In this document: positions 55,305 through 64,000 of the stretch, piece after piece
Numbering within the stretch: the stretch's first letter is position 1
Layout of the letters: every line of letters begins with the position of its first letter
NCBI RefSeq assembly: GCF_002847285.1
Contig: NZ_CP025407.1
Span: 868,001 to 932,000 of the forward strand
Length of the DNA: 64,000 nucleotides
Origin: Streptomyces sp. CMB-StM0423
Lineage (GTDB): Bacteria > Actinomycetota > Actinomycetes > Streptomycetales > Streptomycetaceae
Reading direction: 5' to 3'
Notes under the pieces: generated by a model
The model's database searches: none
What the model was told of the DNA's origin: nothing
Seen by the model: the letters and a program-made list of their open reading frames with translations, nothing else
Program-made: the position numbers and the translations under genes

Positions 55305-55423
55305 GAGGGTCTTTCTGTTGGTGTAGATGTCGCAATCCACACCGAACAGGAAGGCCCTCACCTCTTCAAGATCCCACAGCCGAGACCTCGCCCACCCGTC
55401 CACAACCTCCCCGGACAGAACAC
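54355..55423 (-). mobile_element. IS481-family insertion sequence, apparently complete
   Basis: 1069-bp element bounded by imperfect terminal inverted repeats: left TGTATTGCCCGGAGAGGTTG (54356-54375) and right TGTTCTGTCCGGGGAGGTTG (complement of 55403-55422), 16 of 20 matching. Flanked by direct repeats CTAG at 54351-54354 and 55424-55427, the target known for IS481. One transposase gene fills it. Confidence 0.9.
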
Positions 55424-55526
55424 CTAGGGCCGATCGGGTCCTCGACGCGGACGGGCCCGCCGGGGCACCATGTGCCGTGCGTCCGGCGGAGAGCGGCCGG
55501 AGCCCGGGCGACGGGGGGAACGGCGT

Positions 55527-56255
55527 ATGAGCCGGGACGGGTTACCGCGGACGTACCGGATCAGCGCGGCCCAGGCCGGGGCGATGATCACGGCCGTGAG
55601 TCTCGCGTCGGTCGTCGGCATCATTCCCGTGCTGCTCGTCAAGGACATCCCCTGGCAGATCCGCGTGGCCGCCGGCGGGGCCATCCTGCTGCTCGTGGTC
55701 TTCCTCGTCCGCGGCGCCCTGCGCTGCGCGACCACCGCCGACGAGGAAGGGATCAGGGTCCGCGGGGTCGTCCGGCAGCGCTCCCTGGGCTGGGCGGACA
55801 TCCAGGACCTGCGGGTCGAGCCCAACCCCGGCGCCGGCATGCAGAACCACGCGCCGCAGGTGCTCACCTACGCGTACGGGCCGGACGGCAGCAGGCTGCA
55901 ACTGCCGTACCTCGACGACCGCCACGTCGACGTCGACCGCGAGGTCGCCGCGCTGCGCGCACACTGGGAGCGGCTGCGCGGGGCAGGCTGGGCGCACAGT
56001 CCGGCGGCCGCCGCACGTATCGACCGGCACGCAGCACGGCAGATCGCGATGATGGCGGGCTTCGCCTGGACCTGCCTGTCGTTCATCCCGCTGGTCGTAC
56101 TGATGCTGCTGCCGCTGTTCGTGAGCCTGCCCGGCACCCTGGAGACGGTCCTCGCGCCGTACACCGTCATGGGCGCCGGGCTGCCGCTGGTGTTCGCGGT
56201 GACCTCGGTGCTCTCCTACCGCCGGCAGCTTCGCGCGCTCAACGAGGCGCGCTGA
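55527..56255 (+). CDS. PH-domain-containing membrane protein
   Basis: Protein of 242 residues. Two membrane helices near the N-terminus (AGAMITAVSLASVVGIIPVLLV, VAAGGAILLLVVFLVRGAL), then a bacterial PH-like domain (CATTADEEGIRVRGVVRQRSLGWADIQDLRVEP, VLTYAYGPDGSRLQLPYLDDRHVD, a strand-rich core), then two more helices (IAMMAGFAWTCLSFIPLVVLML, YTVMGAGLPLVFAVTSVL). ATG 55527 has GGGGGGAA upstream. The IS lies directly upstream, so its natural promoter may have been displaced. Confidence 0.83.
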   Translation: MSRDGLPRTYRISAAQAGAMITAVSLASVVGIIPVLLVKDIPWQIRVAAGGAILLLVVFLVRGALRCATTADEEGIRVRGVVRQRSLGWADIQDLRVEPNPGAGMQNHAPQVLTYAYGPDGSRLQLPYLDDRHVDVDREVAALRAHWERLRGAGWAHSPAAAARIDRHAARQIAMMAGFAWTCLSFIPLVVLMLLPLFVSLPGTLETVLAPYTVMGAGLPLVFAVTSVLSYRRQLRALNEAR

Positions 56256-56385
56256 CACCGCCGTTGGCGCCCCACCCCGCCCCGGTGCGCCACCCCGACG
56301 AGTGAACCCCGAAGTCCCACCTCACGCAGGGTCTGCGGTACAACTACGTAGAGCTACATATGCTCATCATCCCGTGAGGAGCCCC

Positions 56386-56922
56386 ATGACATCGCCCTGC
56401 GACCCCAGGTACGCGTCCGCCGGCGATGTGGGCGCCGCGCTCATGCTGATCGACTCCCAGCTCAAGGGCATCCGCGACGGCAGAACCGGGACGGACGCCG
56501 AGCAGCGGGCGCTGGTCGGGCAGCTCACCGGCGGCATGGGCCCGCAGGGCGTCGACGACGTGCTGGACGGCACGTGCACGCTCATCTTCATGTTCATGAA
56601 GTGGCTGCGGATGGCCCACGAGGCGCAGCAGAAGGACGTCGTGGAGTACGTGGTGCCCAACCTCGTGGCGTCGCTGCGCATGATGCCCGCGAGCATCCGC
56701 GCCGAGACGATCCCGACCATGGCGGGGCTGCTCGTCGCCGCGGGCACGGGGCTCAGCCCCAGCCTGTGGCGGCGGCAGTTCGGCGACTGGTCGCGGGACG
56801 AGATGAACCCCCTGGAGGCGACCGCCCTGCTGCTCGCCGAGTACATCAACCGCCTCACCGACGACCCCGACTTCGCCACCCGCATGATCAGCGAGACCTT
56901 CGCGGACACCGGCGACCGCTGA
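56386..56922 (+). CDS. Actinobacterial helical protein of unknown function
   Basis: Protein of 178 residues, ATG 56386 after GTGAGGAG. Mostly helical: GDVGAALMLIDSQLKGIRDG, then TLIFMFMKWLRMAHEAQQKDVVEYVVPNLVASLRMMPASIR, TIPTMAGLLVAAGTGLSPSLWR, and TALLLAEYINRLTDDPDFATRMI. No known domain. The promoter region at about 56335-56365 has CTACGTAG and TACATATG, both small palindromes. Next gene downstream is a convergent remnant. Confidence 0.7.
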   Translation: MTSPCDPRYASAGDVGAALMLIDSQLKGIRDGRTGTDAEQRALVGQLTGGMGPQGVDDVLDGTCTLIFMFMKWLRMAHEAQQKDVVEYVVPNLVASLRMMPASIRAETIPTMAGLLVAAGTGLSPSLWRRQFGDWSRDEMNPLEATALLLAEYINRLTDDPDFATRMISETFADTGDR

Positions 56923-56939
56923 CCGCCCCGCCTCCTCAC

Positions 56940-57102
56940 CCCACCTCGCCGCAGAGGTCGCCGAAGTCTCCGCCTCCTGCCCGAACAGCGGCAGCGCCCA
57001 CCCGCCGCGCTCGAACCCGTCCCTGCGGTCCTCGTCCGCCCGGCCGAGCCCCTGCATCACTCCGTCGACGGAGACGTTGGTGACGCTCGTCAGCTTCATC
57101 AT
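56940..57102 (-). pseudogene. 5' remnant of a RibD/DHFR-like gene
   Basis: From ATG 57102, with GGAGAAGGG before it, the protein reads MMKLTSVTNVSVDGVMQGLG, then RADEDRRDGFERGGWALPLF, which is the conserved start of DHFR-like RibD_C proteins. After about 45 residues homology stops and the frame continues through antisense of the 56386 gene. About three quarters of the domain is missing. Its ribosome site is intact, so a short peptide could still be made. Confidence 0.72.
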
Positions 57103-57394
57103 CGTTCCCTTCTCCGGACGCCCCGGCGGGCGCCCTCTCGCCTCTCCCACGAACGCCGCCGCCCGGATCCGGCACCGATCCCGTCGTGACTTGCCGAACA
57201 GCGACGCTACCGCCGCGACGCGCACATCTCGCGCAGCTGCGAGCGCGGGCCGTCACCGGGCCCGCGGTCCGCCGATCAGGCCCGGGAGGCCGCCGCCGCG
57301 CCGGAAAGCCCTGCGTGGACACGACCGGTGTACCTTCGTAAAGAGGCTCACAGCTCACAACAGGGCGGTGGCCACGGGGGGTTGGTGAACACGT
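57103..57394 (+). promoter_or_regulatory. Upstream region of the RHS toxin gene
   Basis: About 290 bases. GGTGTACCTTCGTAAAGAGG near 57328 is AT-richer than the rest and could be the toxin promoter. No gene is seen; the leftmost part carries the divergent control region of the DHFR-like remnant. Confidence 0.4.
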
Positions 57395-60300
57395 ATGGGG
57401 AATCGCCCGACGGACTGGCATGTCCTGGATCTGGATGACGATCCCACGCCGGGGGATCCGGAGCGGGTCAAGCAGTTGGCGCGTGAGCTGCACGATTTCG
57501 CCGATGACGTGGCGGATGCGTTGCGGCAGATCAAGGGCATGGCCGGTGAGGATGCGCTGCTGCGGTGGGCGGGGAAGACGGCGAAGGCGTTCCAGGACGA
57601 GTTCGAGGAGGTCCCCAAGAACCTGAAGAAGCTTCAGCGGTCGTACGACCTGGCGGGTGATGCGCTCGCGGCGTACTGGCCGAAGCTGGAGCGGGCCCAG
57701 TCGCTGGCGGACAAGGCGCTGGCCAAGGGCCGGGAGGCGCAGAGTGATCTGAGCGCCGCCAGCGGGCGCCTTGATTCGGCGAACTCCTGGGTGGACCGGG
57801 CGACGAAGAAGACCGACGAGTACGACGAGAAGGAGGGCAAGGAGAAGCCCGACGAGTCCGAGGTACGCGCCGCCACCCGCAACGCCACCGACGCCAAGTC
57901 CGCCCGCGCCAGCGCGCAGAGCGCCGTCGACAACGCGCAAGGCGGCCTCGAAGCGGCCAAGAAGATGGCCGCCGACGCCAAGAAGATGCGTGAGGATGCC
58001 GCGTCCGAGGCGAAGGACAAGCTGGAGGACGCCTCCGACGCCGGGATCCAGAACCGCAAGTGGTGGGAGAAGGCGGTCGACTGGGTCAAGGACAACTGGG
58101 ACACCATCGTCACCGTCTGCAAGGTCATCGTCGCCGTCCTCGGCATCGTCGTCCTCATCATCGGCGGACCCCTCGCCTGGGTCGTCCTCGCCGCCGCCCT
58201 CGTCGTCCTCGCCGACACGCTCTACAAGTACATGAACGGCGAAGCCTCCCTCTGGGACGTCGCCTTCGCCGCCCTCGACTGCATCCCCGGCATGAAGGGC
58301 CTCACCACCCTCGGCGGACTGGCCAAGGGCCTGAAGGGCGGGCTGAACGCCCTCAAGGGTCTGAAGTCCATGAAGTCCGCCGTCCTGGGGCTGGCCAAGC
58401 GCGGCGGTGACCTGCTCGCGAGCGGGGCCAAGGGCGCCTACAACCGCCTCAAGAACGTCATCCGCGGCTGCGGCGACCCGGTGGACATGGCGACGGGAAA
58501 GATGTTCCTGACGCAGACCGACGTCGAACTGCCGGGTGCGCTGCCGCTGGTGTTCACCCGCCGGGCGGAGTCGGGTTACCTGGCCGGCCGCTGGTTCGGC
58601 CCCACCTGGACCTCCACCGCCGACCAGCGGGTGGAGGTCGAGGACGACGGCGTGGTCCTCGTCTCGGAGGACGGGCTGCTGCTGAAGTACCCGCATCCCG
58701 CCGGTACGGACGAGGACGTCCTGCCCGAGGAGGGACCCCGCTGGCCCCTGCGGCGCCTGGAGGACGGCCGCTACCGCGTCACCGACCCCGTCAGCGGCAT
58801 CACCCGCCGCTTCGCGCCGCCCGCGGACGACGACGTCCTCGGCGCCGGCGTCGCCCGTATCGAGCAGGTGTCGGACCGGGACGGCCACACCCTCGACTTC
58901 GGCTACGACGAGGGCGGCGCCCTGGCCGGCATCCGGCACTCCGGCGGCTACCACCTCAAGGTCACCACGGCCGGGGAACGCATCACCGCCCTGGCCCTCG
59001 CCGGCGCCGCCGACGACGGCACCGACGTCACCCTCAAGAGCTTCGCCTACGACGAGGACGGCAGCCTGACCGAGGACGTCAACTCCTCCGGTCTCCCGCT
59101 GCGCTTCACCTACGACGAGCGGCTGCGCATCACCTCGTGGACGGACCGCAACAGCCGCCGCTACACGTATACGTACGACGAGCACGACCGCTGCGTCGCG
59201 CAGCGCGGCGAGTCCGGCGTCCTCGCCCTCGTCCTCGCGTACGACGGCACCGACCCCGCGTGGCCGGGCGCGCGCATCACCACTCTGACCACCCCGGAGG
59301 GCGCCGCCACCCGCTTCGTGATCAACGAGAACACCCAGGTCGTCGCCGAGATCAACGCGCTCGGGGCGGTCTCCCGCACCGCGTACGACGCGCATCACCA
59401 CGTCGTTTCCGAGACGGACCCCCTCGGCCACACCACCCGCTACACCAACAACCCGGCCGGCCAGCCGACCCGGGTGGTCCACCCGGACGGCACCGAGTCG
59501 GAGCTGACGTACTCCGGCCTCGGCAGGCTCACCTCACTCCGGCTCTCCGACGGCGCAAGCTGGTTCTGGGAGTACGACTCCCGGGGCCACGTCGTGTCGG
59601 TCACCGACCCCGCCGGGTCCTTCACGCGCTACGCGTACGACGAGTTCGGCCATCTCGCCGGGATCACCGATCCGCTGGGCCAGGCGACGCACGTGAAGTG
59701 CGACGCCGCGGGGCTGCCCCTGACCATAGCCACCTCCGCCGGCCGGCGCATCGTCCGCCGTCACGATGCGTTCGGCCGGGTGGCCGAGGTGACGGACCAG
59801 CACGGCGGGCTCACCCGGCTGCGCTGGACGGTGGAGGGCAGACTCGCCGCCCGCACCGGGCCCGACGGTGCTCGGGAGACCTGGGAGTACGACGGCGAGG
59901 GCAACTGCGTCGGCCACCGCGACGCGCAGGACGGTGCCACCCGCTACGAGTACACCCACTTCGACCTCCTCGCCGCGCGCACCAACCCCGACGGGGCGAC
60001 GTACCGCTACGCCTACGACCCGCTGCTGCGGCTGACCGCCGTGGCCGACCCCGAGGGCCGGGAGTGGACGTACGAGTACGATCCGGCCGGAAACCTCACC
60101 GCCGAGACCGACTTCCACGGCGTCCGCATCGGCTACGGCCACGACGCCGCGGGCCGGATGTCCTCGCGGACCAACCCGCTCGGCCAGACCGTGGAGTTCG
60201 AGCGGGACTGGACCGGCCAGATCGTGGCCAAGCTCGTCGACGGCGCGGCCACGACGTTCGCGCACGACCCGCTCGGCAGGCTGCTGCGCGCCACCGCCCC

Positions 60301-61978
60301 CGGCTGCGACCTGCGGCGCACCCATGACGTCCTCGGCCGGCTGACCGCCGAGACGGTCAACGGCCGCACGCTGACCCTCGCGCACGACGCGATCGGACGG
60401 CCCACGGAGCGCGTGACGCCCGGCGGCAGCCGTACCCGCTACGGCTACGACGAGACGGGGCAGCGCACCGCCGTGGACTTCGCCGGCCACGTCGTCCGCT
60501 CGGCCTTCGACGCCGCGGGCCGCGAAACGACGCGGGTGATCGACGACGGCCTCCTTCTGGACAGCGCCTGGGACGCGGCCGGCCGCCTCGCCGAGCAGCG
60601 GGTGCACACCCCCGCCGACGACGTACTGCGGCGCCGCTACGGCTACCGCGGCGACGGCCACCTCGTCCAGGTCGAGGACGACCGCGGTTCGCGCCGCTTC
60701 CGGCTCGACCCGGTGGGCCGGGTCACCGGCGTCGAGGCGGCCGACTGGCGCGAGGAGTACGCCTACGACCCCGCCGGGAACCAGACGCGGGCGTCCTGGC
60801 CCGAGCGGTGGGCGCCGGACGCCCAAGGGGCCCGTGAGCTGGACGGCGGCCGGCTCGTCGGCGCGGGCCGGGTCCGCTACACGTACGACGCCGCAGGACG
60901 TGTCACCGTACGCACCAGGACCCGGCTGTCGCGCAAGCCGGAGGTCTGGCGCTACGAGTGGGACGCCGAGGACAGGATCACCGCCGTCACCACCCCCGAC
61001 GGCACCGTCTGGCGCTACCTCTACGACCCGTTCGGCCGCCGCCTCGCCAAGCGCCGGATGACGCCCGACGGCTCCGCCGTCGCCGAGGAGACCCTGTTCA
61101 CCTGGGACGGGAACACCCTGGTGGAGCAGACCACGGTGACCGCGGGGCAGCCCCGTCACGCCACCTTGACCTGGGAGTACGACGGGCTGCAGCCCGTCGC
61201 GCAGGCGGAGCGGCTCACGGCGGCCGCCACCCAGGAGGAAGTCGACTCGCGCTTCTTCGCCATCGTCACCGACCTCGTCGGCGCCCCGACCGAACTGGTC
61301 GACCCGCAGGGGACGGTCGCGTGGCGGGCGCGGCGCACCCTCTGGGGCCACACGCGCTGGGCCGCCGACTCCGCCGCCTACACCCCACTGCGCTTCCCGG
61401 GCCAGTACTTCGATCCGGAGACCGGTCTCCACTACAACTGCCAGCGCTACTACGACCCGGACACGGCGCGTTACGCGAGCCCCGACCCCCTCGGGCTCAC
61501 CCCGGCCCCCAACCCGTACGCCTACGTCCACAACCCCCACACGTGGTTCGACCCGCTGGGGCTCACCCCGTGCTTCATCGGCCCGCTCGACCACGTGGCC
61601 CTCGGCCGCAGTACGCGCGGCGGGCTCCAGGTGCAGGACTTCGCCGAGGTCGTACAGGCCCGGCACTTCATGGATCCGGCGTTCGCGGCCACCTGGCAGG
61701 ACGAGGTGGTCAACGCGATCGCCAGGGTGGGCCGCGGCGAGGGCCGCGTCTCCTTCATGCTCGACGGCCTGCCCGCCGCGGGCGGCGGCCCTGCGCGCGC
61801 GCTGAACCGCGCGCTCAACGACGCCGGCGGCCTGCACCTGGCGGACGACGCGTTCGCCAACGGGCGCATCTTCGCGACCCAGTGGGAACTGATCCAAGTC
61901 CACAAGGCCGGTCTGATGGATAAGGTCGACTTCTACCGCTGGGACAGGAAATTCGACGAATGGAGGCCCGTGACGTGA
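57395..61978 (+). CDS. RHS/YD-repeat polymorphic toxin with C-terminal toxin domain
   Basis: Protein of 1527 residues. N-terminus (1-245) is a helical WXG-like/T7SS-signal and coiled-coil region (LLRWAGKTAKAFQDEFEEV, many Ala/Lys/Asp repeats); residues 245-290 are two hydrophobic helices; a DUF6531-type block GDPVDMATGKMFLTQTDVEL starts near 360; then RHS/YD repeats to about 1330 (for example YEYDPAGNLT, YAYDEFGHL, YTYDAAGRV). The core end RFPGQYFDPETGLHY...DPLGL is at 1333-1368 and marks the toxin boundary. The last 140 residues (HVALGRSTRGGL, FATQWELIQVHKAGLMDKVD, FYRWDRKF) resemble the polymorphic toxin type 27 domain. Secreted through type VII-like export, wrapping the toxin in an RHS shell is expected. 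Confidence 0.9.
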   Translation: MGNRPTDWHVLDLDDDPTPGDPERVKQLARELHDFADDVADALRQIKGMAGEDALLRWAGKTAKAFQDEFEEVPKNLKKLQRSYDLAGDALAAYWPKLERAQSLADKALAKGREAQSDLSAASGRLDSANSWVDRATKKTDEYDEKEGKEKPDESEVRAATRNATDAKSARASAQSAVDNAQGGLEAAKKMAADAKKMREDAASEAKDKLEDASDAGIQNRKWWEKAVDWVKDNWDTIVTVCKVIVAVLGIVVLIIGGPLAWVVLAAALVVLADTLYKYMNGEASLWDVAFAALDCIPGMKGLTTLGGLAKGLKGGLNALKGLKSMKSAVLGLAKRGGDLLASGAKGAYNRLKNVIRGCGDPVDMATGKMFLTQTDVELPGALPLVFTRRAESGYLAGRWFGPTWTSTADQRVEVEDDGVVLVSEDGLLLKYPHPAGTDEDVLPEEGPRWPLRRLEDGRYRVTDPVSGITRRFAPPADDDVLGAGVARIEQVSDRDGHTLDFGYDEGGALAGIRHSGGYHLKVTTAGERITALALAGAADDGTDVTLKSFAYDEDGSLTEDVNSSGLPLRFTYDERLRITSWTDRNSRRYTYTYDEHDRCVAQRGESGVLALVLAYDGTDPAWPGARITTLTTPEGAATRFVINENTQVVAEINALGAVSRTAYDAHHHVVSETDPLGHTTRYTNNPAGQPTRVVHPDGTESELTYSGLGRLTSLRLSDGASWFWEYDSRGHVVSVTDPAGSFTRYAYDEFGHLAGITDPLGQATHVKCDAAGLPLTIATSAGRRIVRRHDAFGRVAEVTDQHGGLTRLRWTVEGRLAARTGPDGARETWEYDGEGNCVGHRDAQDGATRYEYTHFDLLAARTNPDGATYRYAYDPLLRLTAVADPEGREWTYEYDPAGNLTAETDFHGVRIGYGHDAAGRMSSRTNPLGQTVEFERDWTGQIVAKLVDGAATTFAHDPLGRLLRATAPGCDLRRTHDVLGRLTAETVNGRTLTLAHDAIGRPTERVTPGGSRTRYGYDETGQRTAVDFAGHVVRSAFDAAGRETTRVIDDGLLLDSAWDAAGRLAEQRVHTPADDVLRRRYGYRGDGHLVQVEDDRGSRRFRLDPVGRVTGVEAADWREEYAYDPAGNQTRASWPERWAPDAQGARELDGGRLVGAGRVRYTYDAAGRVTVRTRTRLSRKPEVWRYEWDAEDRITAVTTPDGTVWRYLYDPFGRRLAKRRMTPDGSAVAEETLFTWDGNTLVEQTTVTAGQPRHATLTWEYDGLQPVAQAERLTAAATQEEVDSRFFAIVTDLVGAPTELVDPQGTVAWRARRTLWGHTRWAADSAAYTPLRFPGQYFDPETGLHYNCQRYYDPDTARYASPDPLGLTPAPNPYAYVHNPHTWFDPLGLTPCFIGPLDHVALGRSTRGGLQVQDFAEVVQARHFMDPAFAATWQDEVVNAIARVGRGEGRVSFMLDGLPAAGGGPARALNRALNDAGGLHLADDAFANGRIFATQWELIQVHKAGLMDKVDFYRWDRKFDEWRPVT

Positions 61979-62421
61979 CGACCGAACGGCGGGAAGAAGC
62001 GGAGCCCGAGTTCCGGGACGAGCGTCACTTCGGGCTGCTGGTCTACCGGCCCGCCTCCGCGGCCGCGGTCTTCCGCGGCACTCCGCCGCTGGAAGACCTC
62101 GACGTGGACGACACCCTCGTCGTACGGGACATCCTCTTCTCCGACCTGTGGCGGATCTCCAGTTGGAACGACCTCGGTCCCGTGCATCTGCGCCGGGCCG
62201 CGCCGCCGGAGCGGGCGGAACTGGAGGGCAGGCTCGGGGAGATCCGGGCGGGACACGAGATCTACCTGCTGGAGGCCGGGTCGGTGGAGACATACGTCAT
62301 CGCGGGCGGTGTCACCTGGGCCGACTACGAGCTGGAGTCGCCCCTCCGGGACAGCCCGCTGCTCGAACGGGCCGCGGACCGGCGGCCCCCGGTCGACGGA
62401 GTCATCCGGTACGGCCGCTGA
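61975..62421 (+). CDS. Candidate immunity protein for the RHS toxin
   Basis: Protein of 148 residues from GTG 61975, with GGAGG eight bases upstream inside the toxin gene. Its GTG overlaps the toxin stop by four bases (GTGA), the typical toxin-immunity coupling. Sequence: FRDERHFGLLVYRPASAAAV, LEDLDVDDTLVVRDILFSDLWRISSW, IRAGHEIYLLEAGSVETYVI; acidic overall, no known family. ATG 61960 is an alternative start. Immunity is inferred from position. Confidence 0.7.
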   Translation: MTTERREEAEPEFRDERHFGLLVYRPASAAAVFRGTPPLEDLDVDDTLVVRDILFSDLWRISSWNDLGPVHLRRAAPPERAELEGRLGEIRAGHEIYLLEAGSVETYVIAGGVTWADYELESPLRDSPLLERAADRRPPVDGVIRYGR

Positions 62422-62430
62422 CGACCCGGC

Positions 62431-64000
62431 CTACCGCCTCGGGGGCCGGGACGGCCACCAGGTCTTCTCGCCGAGGAGGGTGACCGCGGCCGGGATCAGC
62501 AGGGAGCGGACGAGGAAGGTGTCGATCAGGACGCCGATCGCCACCGCTATGCCGACCTCGGCGACCGTCACGTCCGGGATCTGGCCCAGGGCGGCGAACG
62601 TGCCGGCCAGGACCAGGCCCGCCGCGGTGATGACGCCGCCGGTGGCCGTGAGGCCGCGGTGGACGGCCTCGCGGGTGGGGGCGTGGCGGCGTTCCTCGCG
62701 GACGCGCTCCATCAGGAAGATCGTGTAGTCGACGCCCAGGGCGACCAGGAACACGAAGATGTAGACGAACAGGTCCGCGGCCACGCCGCCGAAGCCCATC
62801 ACGTGGTCAAAGACCAGCGTCGCCAGCCCCAGGGAGGCGGCGAACGACAGGACGTTCGCGGCCATCAGCACCAGCGGGGCGACCAGGGAACGCAGCAGCA
62901 GGGTGAGGATGGCGGCGACGGCAAGGAGCACGAGCGGGACGATGCGCCGGGTGTCGTCGAGCGCCGCGCTGCGGTAGTCGAGCTGGACGGCGGGGGTGCC
63001 GCCGACGAGGGCGCCGTCGGTGACGCGGGCGAGGTCGGCGCGGAGTCGGCGGATGGTGTCGCGGGCGGCGTCGCCGTACGGGTCGACGTCCAGCTCCACG
63101 CGCACGGTGGGCCGCCCGGCGACCGGATCACCGCGTTCTGCGGCGGCGACCCCGGGCAGGGCGGCGGCGGTGCGTTCGGCGGCGCGGAGGGTGCGCGGCG
63201 CGGCGTCGGCGGGCAGGACGACGGTCAGGGGTGCGGAGACCCCGTCGGGGAAGTGGCCGGTGAGCACCCGCTGCCCGGCGGCGGACTCGGCGGACGGCGG
63301 CACCTTGTCCAGCGGGTCGGCGGAGGTGTGCAGCCCGGTCAGCCCGACCGCGCCTGCGGCCAGGGCCAGGGTGGTCAGGACCGCGTAGCGCAGGGGCCGT
63401 CGGACGACACGGCTGCCGAGCGCGCTCCACATGCGGTGGCTGTCCGCGCCGCGCGGCTTCCCGGGGTACGGGCTGCGCGGCCACAGCAGCCAGCGGCCCG
63501 CGCACACCAGCAGCGCCGGCAGCAGCGTGAGCATGGCGAGCAGCGCGACCGCGATGCCGGACGCGGCCACCGGGCCGAGGCCGCGCAGCCCGGCGAGGTC
63601 GGCGACCAGCAGGCACAGCAGTCCCGCGACGACGGTGCCGGCGCTGGCGACGATGGCGGGGGTGGTGCGGCGCAGCGCCTCGGCCATGGCCTCGTGCCGG
63701 TCGGGGTGGCGGGCGAGTTCCTCGCGGTAGCGGGCCAGGAGGAGCAGCGCGTAGTCGGTGGCGGCCCCGAAGACCAGGACGATGAGGATGGCGGACGACA
63801 GGTCGGTGACCGACAGGCCGGCCCTGGCGAGCCCGTACGCCGCCCCGCGGGCGGTCAGCACGGCGGCCAGCGCGGCGAGCAGCGGCACGAGCCACAGCAC
63901 CGGGCTGCGGTAGGTGAGCAGCAGCAGGACCGCCACGATCACCATGGAGGTGAGCATCAGCGCCGCGTCCACGTCGCCCCCGCTGTTGTCGACGCCGAGG
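62431..64000 (-). CDS. MMPL-family exporter (RND-type), 5' end outside the window
   Basis: At least 523 residues, C-terminal and middle part of a MmpL transporter. Present: helical segments around VTDLSSAILIVLVFGAATDYALLLLARYREEL (the GxxxDY proton-relay helix of the first half), an extracytoplasmic domain near TSADPLDKVPPSAESAAGQRVL and TVRVELDVDP, then VLVAV-like helices and VDYTIFLMERVREERRHAP (second-half GVDYTIFL motif). Ends GEKTWWPSRPPRR. No stop or start upstream; frame is open through base 64000. Convergent with the immunity gene, 9 bases apart. Exports lipids or metabolites; target unknown. Confidence 0.9.
   Translation of the reverse strand, partial: LGVDNSGGDVDAALMLTSMVIVAVLLLLTYRSPVLWLVPLLAALAAVLTARGAAYGLARAGLSVTDLSSAILIVLVFGAATDYALLLLARYREELARHPDRHEAMAEALRRTTPAIVASAGTVVAGLLCLLVADLAGLRGLGPVAASGIAVALLAMLTLLPALLVCAGRWLLWPRSPYPGKPRGADSHRMWSALGSRVVRRPLRYAVLTTLALAAGAVGLTGLHTSADPLDKVPPSAESAAGQRVLTGHFPDGVSAPLTVVLPADAAPRTLRAAERTAAALPGVAAAERGDPVAGRPTVRVELDVDPYGDAARDTIRRLRADLARVTDGALVGGTPAVQLDYRSAALDDTRRIVPLVLLAVAAILTLLLRSLVAPLVLMAANVLSFAASLGLATLVFDHVMGFGGVAADLFVYIFVFLVALGVDYTIFLMERVREERRHAPTREAVHRGLTATGGVITAAGLVLAGTFAALGQIPDVTVAEVGIAVAIGVLIDTFLVRSLLIPAAVTLLGEKTWWPSRPPRR

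Noticed and set aside
56340..56365. CTACGTAG and TACATATG near the start of the 56386 gene as an operator
   Set aside because: Short palindromes that could arise by chance; no second copy or known consensus.
59534..62293. Long minus-strand frame opposite the RHS gene
   Set aside because: Low-complexity Arg/Gly/Val translation without motifs; the plus strand holds clear YD repeats.

Overview
The window is a high-GC actinomycete chromosome segment, most likely from Streptomyces or a close relative. The signs are strong third-position G/C, frequent GTG starts, GGAGG-type ribosome sites, DUF5753 XRE regulators, SAV2177-type methyltransferases, DUF5132, MbtH, PASTA-less Ser/Thr kinases and CebR-type operators. 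No rRNA, tRNA or CRISPR array was seen. Both edges cut genes.

Layout. 1-2.3 kb: end of a prenylated-aromatic metabolite locus (ABBA prenyltransferase, a 43-codon peptide, PhzS-like monooxygenase). 2.6-6.1 kb: SAV2177 methyltransferase and a decayed sulfonate/organosulfur locus, where a lipoprotein binding protein survives beside fused remnants of HEAT, flavoprotein and GntR genes. 6.2-16.5 kb: two secreted plant-biomass enzymes (AA10 lytic polysaccharide monooxygenase and CE15 glucuronoyl esterase), each with a perfect CebR-type palindrome, among housekeeping and accessory genes. 16.7-28.6 kb: TerB, flavin reductase, XRE regulators, methyltransferases, MFS exporter, and another remnant made of a histidine-kinase N-terminus next to an NmrA-like C-terminus.

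28.9-40.7 kb: one minus-strand operon encoding a two-module NRPS (C-A-T-C-A-T-R), an ABC exporter with an HMA-like N-terminus, MbtH and an acyl-CoA dehydrogenase. Reductive release should give a dipeptide aldehyde or alcohol. The second A domain has acidic pocket residues that suit a basic amino acid.

41.0-51.1 kb: a compact six-gene block. A plus-strand pair (TIGR02996/LRR protein and 2OG-Fe(II) oxygenase-like protein, GTGA overlap) converges on a minus-strand quartet (receptor kinase, receptor kinase, metallopeptidase-VWA protein, double-AAA ATPase) with overlapping or nearly touching genes. The two sets overlap antisense by 67 bp through low-complexity tails. This is the best candidate in the window for an undescribed multi-component system, perhaps a kinase-gated MoxR/VWA machine with an oxygenase effector.

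51.2-64 kb: a serine-hydrolase remnant, a DHA2 exporter behind two CsoR/CstR-like operators, a small membrane protein and lipoprotein pair, an IS481-family element inserted exactly in a CTAG stop, a PH-domain membrane protein, a broken DHFR-like gene, an RHS polymorphic toxin with a GTGA-coupled immunity candidate, and an MMPL exporter running off the right edge. The number of gene fragments (at least six loci) suggests ongoing deletion in this accessory region.
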